Positions 6,858-11,679 of a stretch of DNA of 11,679 nt are shown here, in pieces. Source of the DNA: a bacterium (GTDB lineage: Bacteria; AUK180). The stretch is from positions 1 to 11,679 of the forward strand of contig JAUXGM010000068.1 of the NCBI GenBank assembly GCA_030622125.1. Direction: 5' to 3'. Positions within the stretch are counted from its first letter, which is position 1. Each line of letters starts with the position of its first letter. The notes beneath the pieces are model-generated. The model was not told the origin of the DNA, made no database searches, and saw only the letters and a program-made list of their open reading frames with translations. Both the position numbers and the translations under genes were made by a program.

Positions 6858-7457
6858 TTACGCCTCCTTCTTTCTCATTGAAAGCCAATTAAAAAATGCC
6901 AACAAGACACCCATTGTAAAAAAACCGCCAGGTGAAAGAATGAAAAATAAAAGCGGTTTGAATGAATGTGGAAATACAAGATAACCGAATAATTTATTTG
7001 ATCCGAGTATCTCTCTGATCCCGCCGATCAATATTAAAGCAAGGGTAAAACCGATACCCATTCCTAAACCGTCAAAAAATGCCAATAGAACATTATGCTT
7101 ACTCGCATAAGCTTCCGCTCTTCCCATAATAATACAGTTTACAACAATAAGTGGGATAAAAATTCCCAAACTCTTATTAAGAGCCGGCAAAAAACCAGCC
7201 ATAACAAATTGAACAATCGTAACAAATGTTGCAATAACTATTATGTAAGCCGGGATCCTTACCTTAGACGGAATCACATCTTTAATAAGTGCAATGATAA
7301 CATTTGACATTATCAAAACAAATGTTGCCGCAAGTCCCATACCTACTGCATTTGATGCAGAGGTTGTAACTGCCAAAGTAGGGCACATTCCAAGTAACAA
7401 TCTGAATGTAGGATTCTCATCTAAAATTCCATTTTTAATTATCTTCCAAATAGTCAT
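6858..7457 (-). CDS. rnfE: RnfE, integral membrane subunit of the Rnf complex
   Basis: The 199-residue protein is the RnfA paralogue that pairs with it in inverted orientation in the membrane core. The family motifs are ENPTFRLLLGMCPTLAVTTSA at about 14-34, VNCIIMGRAEAYAS at 106-119 and DGLGMGIGFTLALILIG after it; NCIIMGRAEA is the usual RnfE signature. C25 and C108 are the conserved cluster-binding cysteines. It overlaps the end of rnfG by four bases (ATGA) and has a purine-rich GAAGGGGG site upstream. The C-terminus ends in a short basic tail (RKKEA), as expected for a cytoplasmic end. Confidence 0.95.
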   Translation of the reverse strand: MTIWKIIKNGILDENPTFRLLLGMCPTLAVTTSASNAVGMGLAATFVLIMSNVIIALIKDVIPSKVRIPAYIIVIATFVTIVQFVMAGFLPALNKSLGIFIPLIVVNCIIMGRAEAYASKHNVLLAFFDGLGMGIGFTLALILIGGIREILGSNKLFGYLVFPHSFKPLLFFILSPGGFFTMGVLLAFFNWLSMRKKEA

Positions 7458-8074
7458 TTTTCGCCCCCTTCTTCTGCTGCCATTACCCCGGCAATACCAT
7501 CTTTAATCGCCTTTACTACCGCCTTAGATGATATTGTGGCACCTGTTAAAGCTTCTATTTCGCCTTTTTTTTCGGGATTTCTTTTGACGATCTCTAATTT
7601 ATTATAGTTAGTCCCAAAGAATTGCTTTTGGAAATATGGGTTCGGATCAACCTTCTCTCTTTTTTTACCTGTAATGAGATCCCAGATATATTTATTTGAT
7701 TTTACCGCATTCATTGCTGCACCAAGTCCGGGTGTTTCTTGCTGAGCAATTACTCTGATCTTATTGATCTTCCCGTTTACATCTACACCGGCAATGATCT
7801 TAATGGTAGATGAAAACCCCTTGCCTTCACACAAGACAACATAACCCTTCAAATTACCTTCACTATCCAATCCTTTCCAATATTTATGGTCGGCAGATTG
7901 GACCTCTTCAAGTTTATGTGGGTTATCAAGAACAAAATTGATAGCATCATTCTGAACTGCTTTTTGTTGTAATTCTATTTTTGCTCTAACCTTTGTATAT
8001 AAAAGAGAAAGAATGAACGAAGAGAGCAGAGTAACAATAACAAGGGTTATAACAAATCTGATCGTATCCTTCAT
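7454..8074 (-). CDS. rnfG: RnfG, covalent-FMN subunit of the Rnf complex
   Basis: RnfG passes electrons on the outer face of the membrane through an FMN bound by a phosphoester link to threonine. Residues 6-26 form the single N-terminal anchor; the rest is an FMN-binding domain. The flavinylation motif is LTGATISS at 176-183, with T180 as the expected attachment residue. QQETPGLGA at 111-119 is the other conserved stretch, and YFQKQFFG follows at 147-154. The 206-residue length is normal. The ATG overlaps the rnfD stop by four bases, with AAAGGAGT about eight bases upstream. A covalent FMN requires an ApbE flavin transferase, which is not in this window. Confidence 0.95.
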   Translation of the reverse strand: MKDTIRFVITLVIVTLLSSFILSLLYTKVRAKIELQQKAVQNDAINFVLDNPHKLEEVQSADHKYWKGLDSEGNLKGYVVLCEGKGFSSTIKIIAGVDVNGKINKIRVIAQQETPGLGAAMNAVKSNKYIWDLITGKKREKVDPNPYFQKQFFGTNYNKLEIVKRNPEKKGEIEALTGATISSKAVVKAIKDGIAGVMAAEEGGEK

Positions 8075-9150
8075 TTTGCACTCCTTTTAAGATAACCGAA
8101 TGGTTTTGGTTTTGTAAATCGGTCGAGCATTGCAACAAATGCATTCATAATCAAGATAGAATAACAAACACCTTCCGGATAACCGCCAAATCGCCGTATA
8201 ACAACAACCAAAATTCCCGCTCCAATTGCGAAAATGATCTTTCCCAACGGATACATAGGTGAGGTTACATAATCGGTCGCCATGAAAAATGCACCTAAAA
8301 AAAGACCTCCCGAAAGTATATAAAAGAGAAAATTACCATGGAAAAGCCCAATTCCTCCAAATGCCCAACCGAGAATTCCTACGGACAATATGTATACGAC
8401 CGGAATATGCCATGTAATTATCTTTTTTAAAAGGAGGTAAAGACCACCGATAAGAAGCAACAAGGCAGATATCTCACCGATTGAACCCCCGATGTTACCG
8501 AAAAAAAGATTCAAGAGCGTCTCTTTACTATAAAGTACATTCTCAACCGAATGAAATTGTTCGGGAGTGATTACACCTTGATTTCTCAAAAGTAATGTTT
8601 GACCTAACGCCCCAAGCGGTGTTGCAGATGTAATGGTATCAATGGTATTTGGAAGTTTTCCGGTTAATATTTCAACCATTTTTTGCGGGATACCGACCAG
8701 ATTCAGTCCCGATTGGATCGGTTTTTTCCATGTTATTATATAGACAGGCCAGGAAGCTTGCAAAAATGCTCGTCCAATGAATGCCGGATTAAACGGATTA
8801 TGTCCCAACCCGCCAAAGACCATCTTGCCGAATCCAATTGCAAAAAACGCTCCCACGATCGTTACGATAATAGGAGTTGCCGGCGGCAATGTCAATGCCA
8901 ATAAAAGCCCCGTTAAAAATGCAGAGCCATCGTAAAGGCGCAATTCAAACTTGAACATCTTTGAAAATATCCATTCCGCTAAAACCGATGCTGCAATACT
9001 TACAAGTATAGTTAAAAAAGCACAAAAGCCGAACCTATATATTCCCCAGAGCGTTGCCGGTAAAAGTGCAAGGATAACCCGCCACATTATTGAGGCAACA
9101 CTTTCTTTTGAATTAAAATGTGGTGAGGTTGACATAAAAAACTTTTTCAT
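8071..9150 (-). CDS. rnfD: RnfD, membrane subunit with covalent FMN, Rnf complex
   Basis: The 359-residue polytopic protein matches the RnfD/NqrB family. Conserved stretches include DGSAFLTGLLLALTLPP at 74-90, FGGLGHNPFNPA at 112-123, TDYVTSPMYPLGK at 292-304 and YPEGVCYSIL at 324-333. The likely FMN attachment site is T177 in DTITSATPLG (171-180), which replaces the more usual SGATP with TSATP but keeps the threonine and following proline. RnfD is thought to form part of the ion and electron path together with RnfG. The ATG overlaps the rnfC stop by four bases, with AAAAGGGGAG upstream. Confidence 0.95.
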   Translation of the reverse strand: MKKFFMSTSPHFNSKESVASIMWRVILALLPATLWGIYRFGFCAFLTILVSIAASVLAEWIFSKMFKFELRLYDGSAFLTGLLLALTLPPATPIIVTIVGAFFAIGFGKMVFGGLGHNPFNPAFIGRAFLQASWPVYIITWKKPIQSGLNLVGIPQKMVEILTGKLPNTIDTITSATPLGALGQTLLLRNQGVITPEQFHSVENVLYSKETLLNLFFGNIGGSIGEISALLLLIGGLYLLLKKIITWHIPVVYILSVGILGWAFGGIGLFHGNFLFYILSGGLFLGAFFMATDYVTSPMYPLGKIIFAIGAGILVVVIRRFGGYPEGVCYSILIMNAFVAMLDRFTKPKPFGYLKRSAK

Positions 9151-10466
9151 TTCTTACTCCCCTTTTTTCTTTCTTCAATGATCTTTGCTTTCTCCATCTT
9201 TACAAACTGAATAATCGGTCTTTTGGATGGACAGGCATAAACACAGGAACCGCATTCAATACAATCAAGAACATTCCATTCAGCTGCTTCAAGGTATTTT
9301 TTTTGCTCACCAAGATCAATATATTTAAACGGTGACAGGTTCATCGGACAGGTAGTTACACATTTTCCGCACCTTATACATCTGTCATAATCCTCTTTGA
9401 ATATCTCATTCTCGGTCATAACCAATATACCGGAAGTTCCTTTTGTAACGGGAATATCTAAATTGTCAACGGATATCCCCATCATCGGACCACCAAGTAT
9501 GATCTTTCCCGCATCATCCGTTAATCCGCCACACTTTTCTATGACATAAGAAATGGGGGTTCCGATTGGAATAAGGAAATTTCCGGGTTCCTTTATACCG
9601 TTACCGGTTACCGTTACTATGCGTTCATAGAGTGGTTTTCCTTCCTTTATTAATTCATAGATCGCTGCTGCTGTTCCGCTATTTTGAACAACAACACCAA
9701 CATCCATCGGGAGACCGCCTGTCGGAACTTTTCTCTTTGTAATTGCATAGATCAATTGTTTTTCAGCTCCCTGAGGATACTTGGTCTTTAAAAGAACAGC
9801 TTTCATATTGCTTTTGCCTTCAAGAAGTTTGGCAATCTTTTGATAAATATCGATCTTGTTCGATTCAACACCAATATAGCCGAATTTTGCATTTAACGCT
9901 TTTAAAAGTAATTCAAGACCACCGATAACCTTTTCAGGCATTTCAAGCATTAAACGATAATCACTTGTCAGATATGGTTCACATTCAGCACCATTTATTA
10001 TAATAGTGTCAATTGGTTTTTCCGGGGGCGGTGAAAGTTTAACATGGGTAGGAAAGGTTGCTCCGCCCATTCCAACGATTCCGCCTTCCTTTATCTTTTC
10101 AATGATCAATTTACTTTCTTCCTCTTTAAGCGGATTAAAGTTTTCCTTTATCTGTCTTTCATCATTTTCAATCACAACTGTTTGTGATTTTGCACCAAAT
10201 ACATTCGGATACATTACAATATCCTTAACTGTTCCCGATACTGATGAAAAAATATTTGCAGAAACAAATCCACCCATTTCACCGAGTTTTGTACCAACCT
10301 TTACCATATCTCCCTTTTTTACAACACATTTTGCAGGCGCACCAATATGTTGACTCATCGGAATATAAACATTTTTAGGAGCTTCCAACCTTTTAATTTC
10401 TTTATCTTTGGATAAAAATTTCATATCGGGTGGATGCACTCCTTTTTTAAAAGTTAGCAGTCCCAT
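9147..10466 (-). CDS. rnfC: RnfC, NAD-side subunit of the Rnf complex
   Basis: RnfC is the soluble subunit that exchanges electrons with NAD and passes them to the rest of the complex. The 439-residue protein has the family opening TFKKGVHPPDMK at 5-16, a biotinyl-lipoyl-like domain at about 30-100, the glycine-rich GMGGATFPTHVKL at 132-144 and GAECEPY at 159-165 of the NuoF-like flavin/NAD domain. Two C-terminal [4Fe-4S] motifs follow, C363/C366/C369/C373 (CIRCGKCVTTCP) and C402/C405/C408/C412 (CIECGSCVYACP). The length is that of clostridial RnfC, without the long alanine/lysine-rich tail of the gammaproteobacterial protein. It is the first gene of the operon; AAGGAGT at 10471-10477 (minus strand) supports the ATG at 10466. 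Confidence 0.96.
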   Translation of the reverse strand: MGLLTFKKGVHPPDMKFLSKDKEIKRLEAPKNVYIPMSQHIGAPAKCVVKKGDMVKVGTKLGEMGGFVSANIFSSVSGTVKDIVMYPNVFGAKSQTVVIENDERQIKENFNPLKEEESKLIIEKIKEGGIVGMGGATFPTHVKLSPPPEKPIDTIIINGAECEPYLTSDYRLMLEMPEKVIGGLELLLKALNAKFGYIGVESNKIDIYQKIAKLLEGKSNMKAVLLKTKYPQGAEKQLIYAITKRKVPTGGLPMDVGVVVQNSGTAAAIYELIKEGKPLYERIVTVTGNGIKEPGNFLIPIGTPISYVIEKCGGLTDDAGKIILGGPMMGISVDNLDIPVTKGTSGILVMTENEIFKEDYDRCIRCGKCVTTCPMNLSPFKYIDLGEQKKYLEAAEWNVLDCIECGSCVYACPSKRPIIQFVKMEKAKIIEERKKGSKK

Positions 10467-10499
10467 ACTTACTCCTTTTTTTACAATAAGTTAATTTGA

Positions 10500-10528
10500 A
10501 TTATATCTTTTTTTTCTACAAAAATCAA
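10500..10528 (-). promoter_or_regulatory. Promoter of the rnf operon, sigma70-like
   Basis: On the minus strand there is a TTGATT -35 box (10528-10523), a 17-base spacer and a perfect TATAAT -10 box (10505-10500). Transcription would start near 10493 and give a leader of about 27 bases containing the AAGGAGT site of rnfC. The -35 box lies inside the left arm of the inverted repeat at 10517-10557. No other convincing promoter was seen inside the eight-gene run. Confidence 0.65.
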
Positions 10529-10557
10529 TAAAAATTTTTGAATTGATTTTTTTTGTA
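10517..10557. promoter_or_regulatory. AT-rich inverted repeat in the divergent rnfC/methyltransferase promoter region, candidate operator
   Basis: The left arm TACAAAAATCAAT (10517-10529) is mirrored by ATTGATTTTTTTTGTA (10542-10557), differing only by three extra T in the right-hand run. A 12-base centre containing AAAAATTTTT separates the arms. The left arm covers the -35 box of the rnf promoter and the right arm touches the -35 box of the methyltransferase promoter, so one bound dimer could affect both. The arms are ATCAAT...ATTGAT, which is not the FNR (TTGAT-N4-ATCAA) or Rex (TTGTGA-N6-TCACAA) arrangement. In such AT-rich DNA part of the symmetry may be chance. Confidence 0.45.
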
Positions 10558-10580
10558 AAATATGATATGTTTAATATAAT
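10553..10580 (+). promoter_or_regulatory. Promoter of the methyltransferase gene, predicted leaderless transcript
   Basis: A TTGTAA -35 box (10553-10558), 16-base spacer and perfect TATAAT -10 box (10575-10580) are followed only five bases later by the ATG at 10586. Normal -10 to start spacing would put the first transcribed base at about 10586-10588, at or next to the start codon. There is no Shine-Dalgarno sequence before this ATG. Confidence 0.5.
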
Positions 10581-10585
10581 AATCT

Positions 10586-11455
10586 ATGAAAAATGAAAAA
10601 GTCGTTATATCTGAATATTGGAATAAGTGTAAAACAATTTCAGAAAAAAATATTCATGACGATGATTTTTACAGACAATTTCATAAAAAATCAGAAAAAT
10701 TCTATTCCTTCACTTATATTGAACGGCTTTTTCCTCTAATAATTAAAATCAAAAAGAATCATACAGTTATGGAATTAGGCTGCGGAACCGGTATTGATGC
10801 TAATTTATTTTCCTATTTTGGAAAAAAGATAATTGGGCTTGACATAACAAAAGAAAGAATTGATGTATCCAATCAACTTAAAAATATACTTAAACGAAAA
10901 AATGTTCAATTTTATTATAGAGATATCTTTTCTTTTTTAGAAGATAATCGAAATAATTATAAAAGGTATTTTGATTTTATCTGGATTACCGAAGCAATCT
11001 CTCACATTCATCCTCTTGAAGAACTTTTTCCGCTTCTTTATGATATTTTAAAAGATGATGGTTACCTTGTAATCTCGGAATCAAATATTCTAAATCCTAT
11101 TTTTAAAAAACATATTTTTAAAGAACGGATATCCCGGTACCATAAAATAAATATTGATCCGGAAAAATATAAGGTTAAAGATTTTTACTTAAATCCACGA
11201 AAATTTATAGATCCGAAAACAAAAAAAGAATTTTTTCAGGCAAATGAAAGAATGCTTGCACCTACTGAACTTAAAAAAATGTTAAAATCATTTGATTTTA
11301 AGGTAAAAAAAATATACTTTAAAGCTTATTTACCGGAAAAATTGTTTAATATTCTCCCTTTTTCCTTTTTTTTTGAACATCTGTTTTCAATAATTCCTTT
11401 TATTAGGAGATTGGGTATAAGGTATATTCTTTTTGCTAAAAAAAACGGAGTTTAA
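10586..11455 (+). CDS. Class I SAM-dependent methyltransferase
   Basis: The 289-residue protein has a Rossmann-type methyltransferase core. Motif I is VMELGCGTGID at 61-71, the SAM ribose-binding acid is D86 in IIGLDIT, and YYRDIFSF at 110-117 is the adenine-side loop. FDFIWITEAISHIH at 129-142 is the motif IV region, and LKDDGYLVISESN at 155-167 the following strand. The pattern is that of the Methyltransf_11/25 group, whose substrates range from quinones and lipids to sugars; the substrate cannot be read here. The C-terminal part (about 170-289) is rich in Lys, Phe and Ile and lacks a motif I know. It is transcribed away from rnfC and shares the inverted-repeat promoter region with it. The ATG was chosen because no other start lies nearby and conserved-looking sequence begins soon after. 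It converges on the next gene, with stops 11 bases apart. Confidence 0.85.
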   Translation: MKNEKVVISEYWNKCKTISEKNIHDDDFYRQFHKKSEKFYSFTYIERLFPLIIKIKKNHTVMELGCGTGIDANLFSYFGKKIIGLDITKERIDVSNQLKNILKRKNVQFYYRDIFSFLEDNRNNYKRYFDFIWITEAISHIHPLEELFPLLYDILKDDGYLVISESNILNPIFKKHIFKERISRYHKINIDPEKYKVKDFYLNPRKFIDPKTKKEFFQANERMLAPTELKKMLKSFDFKVKKIYFKAYLPEKLFNILPFSFFFEHLFSIIPFIRRLGIRYILFAKKNGV

Positions 11456-11465
11456 TATTGTTTTC

Positions 11466-11486
11466 CTTATTCCCTTATTCCCTTAT
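11466..11486. repeat. Tandem repeat, unit CTTATTCC (minus strand GGAATAAG), about 2.6 copies, over a stop codon
   Basis: Two full 8-nt units and a partial third lie across the 3' end of the minus-strand gene. Its TAA stop (11467-11469) is inside the repeat. Because the unit is not a multiple of three, gain or loss of one copy would change the last residues and the stop position. Confidence 0.65.
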
Positions 11487-11679
11487 CAACTTCTTTCCTG
11501 CTATCAATTCCCACTCCATAAAAACCCTGTAGCCATACGGAATTGTTTTTAGCTTTTTTTATTGTATAATGGTCATTACCGCCAAGGTCCATAAATAATC
11601 CGAAACTTGCACTTTCCCTATCGGAAGAGCCGTTCCCTATGATCAAATCTTTTGCACCGGAATAAGAATCATTACCGCC
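11467..11679 (-). CDS. C-terminal part of a GGND-repeat protein, cut by window edge
   Basis: The frame is open from the right edge to a TAA at 11467-11469 and encodes the last 70 residues of a longer protein. Two copies of a GGNDxY motif are visible, GGNDSYSG at the edge and DLGGNDHYT 32 residues further on. Between them is a Gly/Ser/Asp-rich stretch (IGNGSSDRESASFGLFMDLGG). The pattern recalls the repeats of large, probably secreted, uncharacterised proteins in FCB-group and planctomycete genomes, and distantly the Ca-binding GGxGxD repeats of RTX proteins, but the spacing is different. After the second motif comes WLQGFYGVGIDS and a charged tail (RKEVDKGIRE) produced in part by the tandem repeat. 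No sorting signal is present in this piece. Function is unknown; an external or structural role is only inference. Confidence 0.7.
   Translation of the reverse strand, partial: GGNDSYSGAKDLIIGNGSSDRESASFGLFMDLGGNDHYTIKKAKNNSVWLQGFYGVGIDSRKEVDKGIRE

Noticed and set aside
10006-10353. 115-residue plus-strand open frame opposite rnfC.
   Set aside because: It is the antisense shadow of a well-conserved gene, has no motif of its own and no ribosome site that I can see.
10523-10548. FNR or Rex binding site in the divergent promoter region.
   Set aside because: The half-sites are ATCAAT...ATTGAT with a 12-base centre, the reverse of the FNR order and lacking the TTGTGA of Rex.
1-11679. CRISPR arrays, tRNA or rRNA genes, insertion sequences, phage genes.
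   Set aside because: No regularly spaced repeats, cloverleaf-like or rRNA-like stretches, transposase motifs or phage proteins were seen on either strand.

Overview
The window is AT-rich bacterial DNA, tightly packed and wholly protein coding apart from short intergenic gaps. No rRNA, tRNA, CRISPR array, transposase or phage gene is visible. The main content is a complete six-gene Rnf complex operon in the order rnfC-D-G-E-A-B, the order known from Clostridia and many anaerobes. The low GC, the Rnf complex, a GGND-repeat surface-type protein, a pseudopilin-like membrane protein and sigma70-like TTGATT/TATAAT promoters with good Shine-Dalgarno sites suggest an anaerobic, probably fermentative, uncultivated Gram-negative lineage. 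A member of the FCB group such as Cloacimonadota is my best guess, but this is inference from gene content only.

Layout. Bases 2-2713 (+) hold the 3' part of an O-antigen ligase/polymerase-like membrane protein with a C-terminal TPR region; its reading frame is open to the left edge, so the true start lies outside. Bases 2828-3466 (+) encode a very AT-rich three-helix membrane protein whose external C-terminal part resembles a type II secretion pseudopilin. The convergent gap 3467-3672 carries a GC-rich palindrome, a 7-nt tandem repeat and a possible frameshifted rubredoxin tail. From 10466 down to 3673 (-) runs one apparent operon of eight genes: rnfC, rnfD, rnfG, rnfE, rnfA, rnfB, a CpsB/YwqE-type PHP phosphatase and a PyrK-type flavin/[2Fe-2S] subunit. 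Start and stop codons overlap or nearly touch throughout. Bases 10467-10585 are a divergent promoter region with an AT-rich inverted repeat. Bases 10586-11455 (+) encode a class I SAM methyltransferase, probably translated from a leaderless mRNA. Bases 11467-11679 (-) are the 3' end of a GGND-repeat protein cut by the right edge.

How the parts fit. The Rnf complex couples electron flow between ferredoxin and NAD to ion movement across the inner membrane. RnfB carries the ferredoxin-side iron-sulfur wires, RnfC is the NAD-side subunit with flavin, NAD and iron-sulfur sites, RnfD and RnfG carry covalent FMN, and RnfA and RnfE form the membrane core. The last two genes of the operon are not Rnf subunits. 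One is a predicted protein-tyrosine phosphatase of the kind that controls exopolysaccharide assembly. The other normally delivers electrons between NADH and dihydroorotate dehydrogenase, but no pyrD is present here. Their translational coupling to rnfB is the most unusual point of context in the window.
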